From contig JADJLX010000005.1 of the NCBI GenBank assembly GCA_016709865.1, forward strand, positions 248,001 to 312,000: DNA of 64,000 nt, in the 5' to 3' direction. Under the pieces are notes generated by a model, which did not search any database, had not been told where the DNA came from, and saw nothing but the letters and a program-made list of their open reading frames with translations. Made by a program: the position numbers and the translations under genes. Source of the DNA: Bacteroidales bacterium. Lineage in GTDB: Bacteria > Bacteroidota > Bacteroidia > Bacteroidales > VadinHA17. Of this stretch, positions 1 to 8,635 are shown in pieces. How positions within the stretch are numbered: the first letter of the stretch is position 1; each line of letters opens with the position of its first letter.

Positions 1-613
1 TTGTAATGTCTTTATAGGTTATCAGCCCGCAAAGTTTGCCGGCTTCATCAATCATGGGCAGTTTTTCAATCTTGTGTTTCTGAAGTATCCTTGCAGCCGC
101 TTCGAGATTAGTCTGATGATTTGTTGTTATCAGACTGGTAGTCATTACTTCTGTGATTTTTCTGTTCCTGTTGTTTTCAAACCTTAAATCCCTGTTTGTT
201 ACTATGCCTTTCAGTATTCCGTTTTCGTCAATAACGGGTATTCCGCCGATCTTGTACTCGCTCATCAACGCCATTGCTTCACCTACTGTAGCTTTCAGAC
301 TGATTGTGATCGGGTCAAAAATCATAACATTCTCAGCTCTTTTTACCCTTTTGATCTGGGCCGCCTGTTTCTCTATCGACATGTTTTTGTGTATCACACC
401 CATGCCGCCTTCCCTGGCGATTGCAATTGCAAGCTCGTCTTCGGTAACTGTATCCATTGCTGCCGAGACAATCGGAGTATTTATCCTGATGTTCCTTGTG
501 AACATCGAACTGAGATCAACCTCTCTTGGAAGTACCTCAGAATATGAGGGAACCAGCAGAACATCATCAAAGGTTAAACCTTCGTATAATATCTTGTCTT
601 CAAAAAATGACAT
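1..613 (-). CDS. guaB: IMP dehydrogenase, N-terminal part (cut by window edge)
   Basis: IMP dehydrogenase oxidises IMP to XMP, the committed step of GMP synthesis, in the cytosol. About 204 N-terminal residues are visible. The protein opens MSFFEDKILYEGLTFDDVLL, the classic GuaB start, followed by VLPREVDLSS and the AAMDTVTE strand. Residues of about 90-204 form the paired CBS regulatory domains (GGIPVIDENG, KIEKLPMIDEAG). The catalytic Cys loop and the NAD site lie beyond the window. ATG at 613 is the only sensible start. The gene diverges from recQ across a 56-bp AT-rich gap that must hold both promoters. Identification is secure. Confidence 0.96.
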   Translation of the reverse strand, partial: MSFFEDKILYEGLTFDDVLLVPSYSEVLPREVDLSSMFTRNIRINTPIVSAAMDTVTEDELAIAIAREGGMGVIHKNMSIEKQAAQIKRVKRAENVMIFDPITISLKATVGEAMALMSEYKIGGIPVIDENGILKGIVTNRDLRFENNRNRKITEVMTTSLITTNHQTNLEAAARILQKHKIEKLPMIDEAGKLCGLITYKDIT

Positions 614-669
614 CTGATTAGGATTTAAGTTTTTGCTGGCGCAAATTACGAAAAATATTACATTTGTCT

Positions 670-2595
670 ATGCTGCAGAATGAAATCAATATTGATAAAT
701 ACCGTCAGGTTCTAACAAAATACTGGGGTTATGCATCTTTCAAACCGCTGCAGGAAGATATAATAAGATCAATTGATGCAGGTGAGGATACACTCGGACT
801 GATGCCAACCGGCGGAGGAAAATCAATAACATTCCAGGTACCGGCCCTCGCGAATGAAGGTATTTGTCTTGTCATTACTCCTCTGATAGCGCTTATGAAG
901 GATCAGGTTGCTCGGCTTAAAAGTCTCGAAATCAAAGCTCTTGCAATTCATTCTGCAATGTCGGCAGAGGAGATCGACAATGCACTTGAGAATGCCATAT
1001 ACGGCGATTATAAATTTCTTTATGTCTCGCCTGAAAGGATTTCAACAAGGATCTTCCTGGGAAAGGTCAGCAGACTCAATCTGTCGCTGGTTGCCATTGA
1101 TGAAGCACACTGTATTTCGCAATGGGGCTATGATTTCAGACCCTCTTACCTGAAGATTGCAGAACTGCGCGATCATATATCGGAAAAAGTGCCCTTTCTG
1201 GCACTTACCGCTTCGGCTACAGCTCCGGTAATTGAGGATATTATGAAGAAGCTGGCTTTCAGGGGAAAGAATGTTCTCCGTACCAGTTTCGACCGGAAGA
1301 ATATTTCTTACCTGGTAAGACGGGTGGAGGATAAGGGGATCTATATTGTCAAATCGGTACTTAAGGCTAAAGGCAGCGGTATTGTGTATGTAAGGAGCCG
1401 GAAAAGATGTAAGGAAGTAGCTGAACTGCTTGTCGCAAACGGAGTAAGTGCGGACTTTTATCACGCCGGATTATCAGATGAGCTCCGCGATAAAAAGCAA
1501 GCCTCCTGGACTCTTGGCGAGACCCGGGTAATTGTTGCCACAAATGCCTTTGGTATGGGAATCGACAAGCCTGATGTACGGTTTGTAATTCACTGGGATA
1601 TACCCGATTCGCTCGAGAATTATTTTCAGGAGAGCGGCAGGGCAGGGAGGGATAATAAACCGGCCTCCGCAGTACTTTTATTCTCACCTGCCGACAAAAG
1701 CAGACTTATCGATAATACAAGGAAGAAGTTTCCTCCGGTTGATAAGATTAAGGATATTTACGAGGCAGTTTGTAATTTTCTGGAAGTACCGCTGGGTGCC
1801 GGAAAAGATAATGTTTATGATTTCAATATGGCGGCGTTTGTATCTAAATACAGGTTGCCTGTAATAGAAACTTACAACTCCCTTCAGTTTCTTCAGAGAG
1901 AGGGATATATGGAATTCACCGAGGAAATAAACAATCCTTCAAGAGTCCATTTTATTGTAAGCCGCGATGATCTCTACAAATTCCAGGTGGCCAATGAGTC
2001 ATTCGATGGATTCATCAAACTTCTGTTACGTTCCTATACAGGTATGTTCAGTGAGTATGTTGCCATAAATGAAGAGGCTCTCTCGAAGAAGTCTGCTGCA
2101 ACCAGGGACACTATCTATCAGTATCTTGTAAAGCTATCAGCCTTTCATATAATAAGTTACATTCCGGGTAAGAAAACTGCTCTTGTGATTTTCACTGAAG
2201 AACGGCTTGAGCGAAAGGCTCTGCTTATTTCGCCTGAAAACTATCTTCATGTAAAGGAGAAGTATGAGGTGCGTCTTAATAAGATGATCGATTATGCCGA
2301 GTCGGAAACACGATGCAGATCGGTTCAGCTGCTTGATTATTTCGGAGAGGAGTCAGACCGCTGCGGGATCTGTGATATCTGTCGCGAAAGGAACGAACTT
2401 GATCTCAGCAAATATGAATTTGACCTTATCCTCGACGAGATAAAGACACTTCTGGAAACAAAGAATCCTGATGCTGAAGAGCTTGTCAAGCTCATTGAAT
2501 ATCCTGAAGATAAGGTTATTAAGGTTATCCGCTGGCTCCTCGATCACAATAAGATCATTCCCGATAAGGAACGTAAATTGTTTTGGGGTGGTTAG
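670..2595 (+). CDS. recQ: RecQ-family ATP-dependent DNA helicase without HRDC domain
   Basis: A 3'-5' superfamily 2 DNA helicase for recombination repair and stalled forks. Visible: a Q-motif region (YWGYASFKPLQ), Walker A TGGGKS near residue 50, DEAH near 145, TASATA, the QESGRAGRD motif VI, then a RecQ-type zinc site (CRSVQLLDYFGE...CGICDIC, about 555-571). Only about 70 residues follow the zinc site, so the usual HRDC domain is absent; many Bacteroidota carry such a shorter second RecQ beside a full-length one. ATG at 670 is preferred over an in-frame TTG at 664. It stands alone, divergent from guaB. Function is firm; which RecQ paralogue it is cannot be told here. Confidence 0.93.
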   Translation: MLQNEINIDKYRQVLTKYWGYASFKPLQEDIIRSIDAGEDTLGLMPTGGGKSITFQVPALANEGICLVITPLIALMKDQVARLKSLEIKALAIHSAMSAEEIDNALENAIYGDYKFLYVSPERISTRIFLGKVSRLNLSLVAIDEAHCISQWGYDFRPSYLKIAELRDHISEKVPFLALTASATAPVIEDIMKKLAFRGKNVLRTSFDRKNISYLVRRVEDKGIYIVKSVLKAKGSGIVYVRSRKRCKEVAELLVANGVSADFYHAGLSDELRDKKQASWTLGETRVIVATNAFGMGIDKPDVRFVIHWDIPDSLENYFQESGRAGRDNKPASAVLLFSPADKSRLIDNTRKKFPPVDKIKDIYEAVCNFLEVPLGAGKDNVYDFNMAAFVSKYRLPVIETYNSLQFLQREGYMEFTEEINNPSRVHFIVSRDDLYKFQVANESFDGFIKLLLRSYTGMFSEYVAINEEALSKKSAATRDTIYQYLVKLSAFHIISYIPGKKTALVIFTEERLERKALLISPENYLHVKEKYEVRLNKMIDYAESETRCRSVQLLDYFGEESDRCGICDICRERNELDLSKYEFDLILDEIKTLLETKNPDAEELVKLIEYPEDKVIKVIRWLLDHNKIIPDKERKLFWGG

Positions 2596-2652
2596 CGGGC
2601 TGTTCGGTGCAGAGATCAGGGAGCAGTAAAGTATTGAATGTGTCTTATATAT

Positions 2653-2941
2653 TTCCCCTCCTTTTGAAGGAGGGGTGGCCGGACCACTTTTTAATTATCA
2701 TACAAATGCTCGTTCCGGCCGGGGTGGTTGATTTTCATAACTCATCCTCAGCAGAAGTGAACTTATTCCTATGTGTTGATGTGAAGAACTTAAGACTTTT
2801 CCTATTAGAGAGGTTCTGTGTTTTCGTACCAATAAAAGTAAAAAGGTATCATAGAATCAACCACCCCGGTCGGGAAATAAAATAGGGTAAATAAATGATA
2901 ATCAATCATCCCGACCACCCCTCCTTCAAAAGGAGGGGAAA
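2653..2941. repeat. Nested inverted-repeat (REP/MITE-like) element
   Basis: The 503-bp gap after recQ holds no credible gene but a two-layer inverted repeat. The outer arms (2653-2686 and 2911-2941) each contain a palindrome, CCCCTCC TTTTGAA GGAGGGG, followed by a TGG(C/T)CGG tail. The inner arms (2713-2733 and 2855-2876) pair the GGGGTGGTTGATT sequence with its complement. About 120 bp of AT-rich sequence lies between the inner arms. Such GGAGGGG-type palindromes are common dispersed intergenic repeats in Bacteroidota. No transposase is present, so if mobile it must be moved in trans. Confidence 0.8.
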
Positions 2942-2969
2942 TTCACCTTCACCATATTTTACCCGTTGA

Positions 2970-3012
2970 CCTGTTATCCCGAAGCGCAGCGAGGGATCTC
3001 CTGCAAAGACCA
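2970..3012. repeat. Dispersed intergenic repeat (GAGGGATCTC family), copy 1
   Basis: The segment reads TATCCCGAAGCG CAGCGAGGGATCTCCTG. Related copies occur at 17977-18003 (reverse orientation) and 20288-20330. The shared core is GA(A)CG followed by GAGGGATCTC. All three copies are intergenic. Function unknown. Confidence 0.55.
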
Positions 3013-3098
3013 GTATTATTATATCAATTTTTGATTCTCAAAATCATATTTTACTTAAATTTAGTCTTCCTTAAATATGTCTCTTAAATGCAGATTCA

Positions 3099-3917
3099 AT
3101 GAAATTCAAACTCCTATTATTTGCAATGCTTTTACCGACAGGTTTATCCGGGCAGAAAGATACCATCCTCTACTTTGATAAAAGTTATAACCCGGTATCG
3201 TCAATAGATGAGGCTATGTCGTACGAAAAACTTGTCAGGACTTCGGAAACAAAATTTGCCTTAAGTAATTTCAATAAGATTGACGGGAAATGGAAAAAGG
3301 TTTATGAAACAAAAATAAAATGGAAAAATGATACATCGTATATACTTACCTCTGAATTTGAGAATCTGAGAACATTCCATAGGGTCGACAGCGGGTATGT
3401 TATAAGGGATTTTTCCCTGACCAACCCCAATTCCTTTTTCACCTGGACAGGCTTCAGCCACACACTCTTTCCGCTTGTGCGATCGGGTATCTGGAAATCG
3501 TATAATCCTGTAACTGGTGATCTGGGTTTTGAGAATCTGTATGACAATAACCTGTTACTGTCGACAAAATATTGGATTAATGATACGACTTTTATAAAAG
3601 ATGTATTTATGTCATTTGATGAAGCACCGGAGTTTATGGGAGGTGAGACGGCGTTGATGAATCTGTTATACAGCAATTTAAACTACCCGGAAGTGTCAAG
3701 GAAAAAGCGAATACAGGACCGGGTAATGGTTGGCATCGTACTTCTTAAAAATGGTCAGATTATTGGGGTGAAAGCAATGAATTCTGTAGATAAACTACTG
3801 GAACAGGAGGCTGTCAGGGTTGTAAGCCTGACTCAGAAAAAGTGGATCCCGGCAAAAATCGACGGTAAAAATGTAAACTCATTTATGTTTCTCCCATGTA
3901 GTTTTGTTTTAAAGTAA
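3099..3917 (+). CDS. Secreted protein with TonB C-terminal domain
   Basis: 272 residues with an N-terminal signal peptide (MKFKLLLFAMLLPTGLSGQK). The middle is a beta-rich region without recognised family features. The last 85 or so residues match the TonB C-terminal fold: LNYPEVSRKKRIQDRVMVGIVLLKNGQ pattern, a VDKLLEQEAVRVV helix, then KWIPAKIDGK and a hydrophobic end strand. In Bacteroidota this domain is often attached to periplasmic proteins that are not true energy transducers. No ExbB/ExbD or TonB-dependent receptor is nearby, and there is no N-terminal anchor with a proline-rich spacer, so energy transduction is not claimed. It converges with the next gene, leaving only 7 bp between the stops. 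Confidence 0.8.
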   Translation: MKFKLLLFAMLLPTGLSGQKDTILYFDKSYNPVSSIDEAMSYEKLVRTSETKFALSNFNKIDGKWKKVYETKIKWKNDTSYILTSEFENLRTFHRVDSGYVIRDFSLTNPNSFFTWTGFSHTLFPLVRSGIWKSYNPVTGDLGFENLYDNNLLLSTKYWINDTTFIKDVFMSFDEAPEFMGGETALMNLLYSNLNYPEVSRKKRIQDRVMVGIVLLKNGQIIGVKAMNSVDKLLEQEAVRVVSLTQKKWIPAKIDGKNVNSFMFLPCSFVLK

Positions 3918-3924
3918 AAGCCTG

Positions 3925-4254
3925 TCAGCTTGCATAACAGCGCATCACATCTTCGTGAGATGGCCTGATTACTGATGATACAGGAAAGTTGCCGGCATAT
4001 CCGATTTCGCTGAATATCAGTTCCTTTTTTGTAACAGGCTCTTCTTTAAGACAGAATCTGCAGCACTCGCTTTTTGTGAAATAGCCCTTTGCTTCACGCA
4101 GCGCGTTATCTGCACTTGTATTCACTCCAAGGCAGATCCTGTTCTCTTTTTCCGGTAAAAACGGACAACCTTCCTTATGTACCAGGTGAAAATTATTTGA
4201 ACGGGATTTCACATCAACATAAAACCTTGAGAAAAAATTCTTAATATTTATCAT
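3925..4254 (-). CDS. Small Cys/His-rich protein under the shared 32-bp motif
   Basis: A 109-residue protein of unknown function. The conserved-looking core is FHLVHKEGCPFLP...ICLGVNTSADNALREAK...CCRFC, a His/Cys pattern that could bind zinc, although no fold was recognised. ATG at 4254 (MINIKNFF) is preferred; a GTG at 4305 would extend it by 17 residues. About 73 bp upstream of the ATG, on the same strand, lies a copy of the 32-bp motif also found before the leader-peptide gene and the histidine kinase. That is the main reason to treat this gene as part of the CHAT/sigma module. No signal peptide, so probably cytosolic. Confidence 0.6.
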   Translation of the reverse strand: MINIKNFFSRFYVDVKSRSNNFHLVHKEGCPFLPEKENRICLGVNTSADNALREAKGYFTKSECCRFCLKEEPVTKKELIFSEIGYAGNFPVSSVIRPSHEDVMRCYAS

Positions 4255-4327
4255 AAGTTTTGTTTTACCAGGTAAAGACAAACAATAGTTCAGGTTTCTT
4301 AACACAAAAAAAAATACATAAAATCAA

Positions 4328-4359
4328 TGGTTAATCGGAATCAGTGCAAAATTGTTACC
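4328..4359 (-). promoter_or_regulatory. Shared 32-bp promoter-like motif, copy A
   Basis: On the minus strand this reads GGTAACAATTT, seven variable bases, then ATTCCGATTAACCA. It differs from copies B and C by only one base within the fixed positions. It sits 73 bp upstream of the Cys-rich gene. It does not match the Bacteroidota housekeeping promoter (TTTG / TAnnTTTG), so an ECF-type -35/-10 pair or an operator is inferred. Confidence 0.6.
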
Positions 4360-4522
4360 TGACTCAAGGTCAAAAATCAATACAGACTAATTCTCTAACC
4401 CACATTAATTCATCGTTTCAACTCTTATAAAAAAAATTGTAATTATTTTTATAAACATGATCCGGAAGAGAGGTAAAAAATGCTTTTTTTAATGAAATAT
4501 GCCCGTTTTTCAGAATTTTTCA

Positions 4523-4554
4523 GGTAACAATTTCCACCCTATTCCTATTAACCA
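4523..4554 (+). promoter_or_regulatory. Shared 32-bp promoter-like motif, copy B
   Basis: GGTAACAATTT, seven variable bases, then ATTCCTATTAACCA, ending 34 bp before the ATG of the leader-peptide gene. That spacing suits a promoter with a short leader. It is identical to copy C outside the seven variable bases. Confidence 0.65.
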
Positions 4555-4588
4555 ATAGAAACCGTACTTAACTTTAATTTATAGAACC

Positions 4589-4750
4589 ATGAAAAACGCA
4601 AATGAAACATCAAAAAATGCAGAAAGAAAACTCGATCTTTTTATTTCTGAAATTTCCGAAGTTGAAATCCTCAACACAGAAGAAATGAGTTTTGTCAGAG
4701 GCGGTGAGAGTACCGGCGGAGAACCAATAATTGTCAAACCAAAATTCTGA
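4589..4750 (+). CDS. Double-glycine leader peptide (53 residues)
   Basis: A small gene encoding a 39-residue leader and a 14-residue tail. The leader ends EILNTEEMSFVRGG. Counting back from the second Gly, -4 is Val, -7 is Met, -8 is Glu and -12 is Leu, which is exactly the pattern cut by C39-type peptidases and found in Bacteroidota GG-leader natural product precursors. The tail is ESTGGEPIIVKPKF; it has no Cys and only one Ser and one Thr, so a classical lanthipeptide is unlikely. No modifying enzyme or peptidase-type exporter is encoded in this window. A promoter-like motif lies 34 bp upstream and a terminator 44 bp downstream, so it can be expressed as its own transcript ahead of the CHAT protease gene. 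Function unknown; a signal or substrate role is inference. Confidence 0.72.
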   Translation: MKNANETSKNAERKLDLFISEISEVEILNTEEMSFVRGGESTGGEPIIVKPKF

Positions 4751-4793
4751 TGGTAAGGGTGATCTTGGGTTAAAACCATTTTCAATGAATTGC

Positions 4794-4824
4794 CAATAAC
4801 CACGGACTGAGTTCGTGGTTATTG
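4794..4824 (+). terminator. Rho-independent-like terminator after the leader peptide
   Basis: A perfect 11-bp stem, CAATAACCACG / CGTGGTTATTG, around a 9-base loop, followed by a T-rich run (TTATTTAGTTCTTTTT). It lies between the peptide gene and the CHAT gene and would limit read-through into the protease gene, giving more peptide than protease message. Confidence 0.75.
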
Positions 4825-4902
4825 TTATTTAGTTCTTTTTCAATCTTTTTTTCTACCTTTCCTGAGTAATATTTTTAGCCAAAGGATCATTATTTAAAAG
4901 TA

Positions 4903-7674
4903 TTGAAAAAGATTTTCTTCTTTCTTTTTATCATTTTATCCCTTGGTTTCTCAGAGCCTCAGAAACAAACAAAGGAGGATCCGGGGACACTCTTTAATAA
5001 TTTTATCAGCTTGTATGATTCCGGAGATTTGGTCAATGCTGAGATAACTCTTCTTAAAATTCTGGAATACAAGTCACTTCTGAATACTGATCAGTTAAGT
5101 GGTATATACATTAATCTCGGGGCTGCTTATACTTTACTTGGAAGATATGCTGATGCCCTGAATTATTACAATCAGGCAGAGTCTTTGGTCGTTGGTAAAA
5201 ATAATTTTCTGTACAACCTTGCAGTAATCTATGCTAATAAGGCCCTGATTTTAAGTTATCAGCAATCCTATACTTCAGCAATTGAGTTTTATGAAAAGGG
5301 AATCAGAGTATTCCTTGGTTTCAATGACGATAATACAAAATTTCTTGGTTTGGCATCTGCTTACCTTAATCTGGGTATTTTATATAATGAGACTAAAGAC
5401 TACAAATCAGCTGAAAACTATCTTCTTAAGAGCAATGAGATTAAACAGAAATATAATCTGAGCGGGACCGAGCTTGTTCTCTTTAACCTTGCAAGGGTGT
5501 ACATGAACTCCGGAAATCCTGGCAAAGCAGATGAGTATTTCAAAAAAAGTATTTCAGGATTTGTAAAAGAATCAGGTCCCGACTACTACAGGTTAGCGGA
5601 GGTTTATTTTGATTATGCTTTATTTCTGGATTCGGTTAAGAGGGATGCTGAATCTTTGAAAGTACTTGAGAGAGCCCTGGACATCTGTCTTAAAAACTAC
5701 GGAGAAAAACAAATCTACGTTTCACTGGCATATAAGCTTATCGGTGATCATTATTCAGGATTAAATGATTATTCAACAGCATTGCAGTATTACCAGAAAG
5801 CCCTGATAGCCGTTGTTCCGGCTTTTAATAATACCGACATTTATTCAAATCCTTCTGTTGATTCATCCCTTTTCGATATCAGGCTTCTCGATAACCTGAA
5901 AGCTAAATCGCAGGCGCTTGCAAAGCTTGCAATGCAGCAGGATGATTCTGATCTGAAGGTGAGTTCAATGGGAAAAAGTCTTGAAACAATAGATCTGGCA
6001 CTAGGTCTTATTGAGACGATCAGGAACAACTACATGACTGAAGAGAGCCGTATCTACCTGGCAGGAAATGAGAAAGAGACTTATGTTTTTGCCGCTTCAG
6101 TTGGTGCTGACCTTTATGCACTTACAAAAAATGATTCACTTGTTCTTAAGGTTTATTCTGTTGTCCAGCGTTCAAAGGCCGCCATACTGCGTAATGAGAT
6201 TACAGGTAACGACCTGCTGTACTCTGCAGCAATTCCCGGTTCACTCCGGGAGAACCTGACCAGGCTCTCTGCGAATATTGCAGCATATAACAAGCTTATC
6301 CGGGAGGAGTCGAAAGAATCAGATCCCGAAGGCACAAAGACTGCCCTTATGAAGGATGCTCTTTTTGAAATGAACCGCGAAAAAGAGCGTGTTACTGCTG
6401 AAATCACAAGTGCTTTTCCACAGTATGCCGAACTTATAAGAAAAACTGTTCCGGTTTCTCCGGCTGAGATTCAGAAAAATCTTAAGAGTGACGAGACTAT
6501 AATCGATTACCTTCTGTCGAATAAGTATACCGATGGAAAACGTAAACTCTATACTTTCCTGATCTCACGTAATAAACTGCTCTTCCGCGAGAGCAGCCTT
6601 GACTCTTCCTTCCTCAGAAACGCACTTATTCTAAGAGGCACATCCGCGATATCGGCCGGTGGAAAGGAGAGCTTCCTCGATTATACATCCGCTCTCAATT
6701 ACATGTATCTCAGTCTTATTGCCCCGGTTGAAGATCTTCTGACGGGTGATAATCTGATTGTTATTCCCGACGAGGAGACAGGCTGGCTTACCTTCGATGC
6801 TTTTATTAAGAAGAAACCACTGCCCGGACAAACAGATTTTGAGGGCCTCCCGTTCCTTATAAACGATTATACCTTTTCTTACGGCTACTCTTCATCCCTG
6901 ATCTTTTCAGATGAGAATCATTCAGGCGGCAAAACAGGTGTTATTGCTTTCTCCCCGTCTTATGGGGGATCCAACGGTTCGGAGACAGATCCGGCAAGCC
7001 TTGGAGGAGCAATGAATGAGATCTCATCGCTCGGCAAATGGTTTAACAGCACTCTCTTCACAGGAGAGAATGCAACCAAAGCCAACTTCAATTCAGCGCT
7101 GAGCGAACCGGCTATTTTTCACCTTGCAACGCATGCAATGCCCGACTCCGCCAATTCGCGTTACTCATATATTCTTTTCGGCAGCGACGGTAAAGGGGAG
7201 GAGAGCAGGCGTCTCTACAATTACGAAATAAGTCTCAGCCGTCTGAACTCGCCAATGGTTGTGCTTAGTGCATGTAATTCAGGAACCGGAACATTGTATT
7301 CAGGTGAGGGACTGATGAGTCTGGCACGCGGTTTTATTCTTGCCGGGGCCTCTTCTGTAATTAAGACAGCATGGGAGGTTAACGATGAGGCCAGTTCAAA
7401 AATAATTGACAATTTCTATAAATATCTTTCGAAGGGTAAACCGAAAAATGAATCTCTGAGACTCGCAAAGCTTGATTATCTTGAATCAGCTACACCTTCA
7501 CGTAAGAATCCGTATTACTGGGCAGCATATGAGGTTTTGGGTGATAATTCCCCAGTTAAGGAAAACAACAAATCTGTTGTTATTTTATTAACAATAGTGA
7601 TAGTTATTCCTGTTGCCGGATATTTGTTCGTCTATTTCAGACGGCGCAGAAGTTTCGCAGAACGGTCGCGGTAG
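4903..7674 (+). CDS. TPR-CHAT caspase-like protease, secreted and membrane-anchored
   Basis: 923 residues. The order is a signal peptide (1-17), a long tetratricopeptide array (about 25-310; for example LGAAYTLLGRYADALNYYNQAE), a helical linker with coiled-coil character (about 400-510), and a CHAT domain (about 620-880). The caspase-type dyad is visible: His744 in LATHAMPD and Cys791 in VVLSACNSG. A transmembrane helix (about 890-909) and an Arg-rich tail (FRRRRSFAERSR) follow. Signal peptide plus C-terminal anchor places the protease in the periplasm with the tail in the cytosol. Start is TTG at 4903; no in-frame ATG fits upstream. CHAT proteases are usually activated through their TPRs. 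The next gene, convergent and overlapping by 43 bp, is the TPR membrane protein. Substrate unknown; the leader peptide and the TPR protein are candidates. Confidence 0.9.
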   Translation: MKKIFFFLFIILSLGFSEPQKQTKEDPGTLFNNFISLYDSGDLVNAEITLLKILEYKSLLNTDQLSGIYINLGAAYTLLGRYADALNYYNQAESLVVGKNNFLYNLAVIYANKALILSYQQSYTSAIEFYEKGIRVFLGFNDDNTKFLGLASAYLNLGILYNETKDYKSAENYLLKSNEIKQKYNLSGTELVLFNLARVYMNSGNPGKADEYFKKSISGFVKESGPDYYRLAEVYFDYALFLDSVKRDAESLKVLERALDICLKNYGEKQIYVSLAYKLIGDHYSGLNDYSTALQYYQKALIAVVPAFNNTDIYSNPSVDSSLFDIRLLDNLKAKSQALAKLAMQQDDSDLKVSSMGKSLETIDLALGLIETIRNNYMTEESRIYLAGNEKETYVFAASVGADLYALTKNDSLVLKVYSVVQRSKAAILRNEITGNDLLYSAAIPGSLRENLTRLSANIAAYNKLIREESKESDPEGTKTALMKDALFEMNREKERVTAEITSAFPQYAELIRKTVPVSPAEIQKNLKSDETIIDYLLSNKYTDGKRKLYTFLISRNKLLFRESSLDSSFLRNALILRGTSAISAGGKESFLDYTSALNYMYLSLIAPVEDLLTGDNLIVIPDEETGWLTFDAFIKKKPLPGQTDFEGLPFLINDYTFSYGYSSSLIFSDENHSGGKTGVIAFSPSYGGSNGSETDPASLGGAMNEISSLGKWFNSTLFTGENATKANFNSALSEPAIFHLATHAMPDSANSRYSYILFGSDGKGEESRRLYNYEISLSRLNSPMVVLSACNSGTGTLYSGEGLMSLARGFILAGASSVIKTAWEVNDEASSKIIDNFYKYLSKGKPKNESLRLAKLDYLESATPSRKNPYYWAAYEVLGDNSPVKENNKSVVILLTIVIVIPVAGYLFVYFRRRRSFAERSR

Positions 7675-8608
7675 TAACCCGGCGACTCTGCCAGCTTACT
7701 CAGGTACTCCGAGGCTTTTAATTTATCTCCCGATTTCAGATACGCCATTCCCAGGTACCATTGGGCATCCTTGACATATTCGCCTGAGCCTGCAGCCACA
7801 GCAGCCAGTTCGGATACAGCCTGACTTATATTGCCAAGTTCAATATTGGTTAATCCCATATAAAAGAGAGGTGCTTCCGATGCCGGATTTTTAAGGTTAG
7901 CTTCAGCAAATCCTGCATTTGCACTCTTGTAATCGCCTGATTTGTAGCTGATTATCGCGGAGGCGTATACTTCGTCAATCGAGCCGGAGGTGCTTCTAGT
8001 TACCGGGGAAACAGCCTCAAAAGGAGTATAATAGGAACTGAAAAGCTTATCAGCAGAAGAGGGGAGAAGAGTGTTTATTATTATCAATGCACCTACGACA
8101 GCCGCCGCCGACATTGTAATATATCTGATGAAAAGAGATCTGCTTATACCCTTTTTCCTGGTCTCTGTAACTTCCACTGGCACTTCAGCGGGTTCTGCCT
8201 TCAGAGCCGCTGTGATAAATTCTTTTCTCTCTTCAGCTTTCGGATCAGGAGCCACTGCACTCTGTTTTTGCCTGTGCCACTCTTTTACCCAGTCGGCAGT
8301 AAGGATGCTGATATCTGAGTTTCCCAGGTCTTTGAAGTCTGTATAGTCTTTAACCTCTTCTTTTTTGCCTTGTTGTTTCCTGTTTCTGAAAGAGATTCTT
8401 TAATATATTTTTCATTCTTCACTGAAGAACCCTTTTCGGCTACACCCTTTTTGTATTCAGCGATCATCTCCCTAACAGAATCCCTGGCACCGGAAAGAGC
8501 AGGATCATTCATAACATCCTCAATATCGGCCTTAGCCTTCATGAAGCTGCTGATCTCCCTGAAAAGTCCTTTATCGTCTCCGTTAATATGTCTCTGTTTC
8601 CCGTTCAT
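7632..8608 (-). CDS. Single-pass TPR membrane protein, probable anti-sigma partner; reading frame broken at A6
   Basis: Two open frames (8608-8285 and a continuation ending at 7632) join into one protein of about 325 residues. The frame changes by -1 at the heptamer A AAA AAG (8366-8360), in phase for ribosomal slippage; loss of one A from an A7 run would look the same. Joined product: a charged cytosolic N-terminal region (1-157), including ILTADWVKEWHRQKQ from the second frame, one transmembrane helix (about 158-182), then TPR-like repeats outside (for example AIISYKSGDYKSANAGFAEANLKNP). It lies directly downstream of the ECF sigma gene on the same strand, and its topology suits an anti-sigma factor that senses the periplasm. 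That role is inferred from position and topology, not from a recognised anti-sigma domain. Confidence 0.75.
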
Positions 8609-8635
8609 TTAATCTCTTTTCTTTCTTTACTCTTT

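Noticed and set aside
153..617. 154-codon plus-strand frame opposite guaB
   Set aside because: It is the antisense shadow of the conserved guaB frame.
659..666. TACATTTG just before recQ as a -7 promoter element
   Set aside because: Transcription would start at or after the ATG, and no -33 TTTG is at the right distance.
2583..2885. Open frame of 100 codons across the inverted-repeat element
   Set aside because: It overlaps the end of recQ and runs through palindromic arms; no protein-like conservation or signal is visible.
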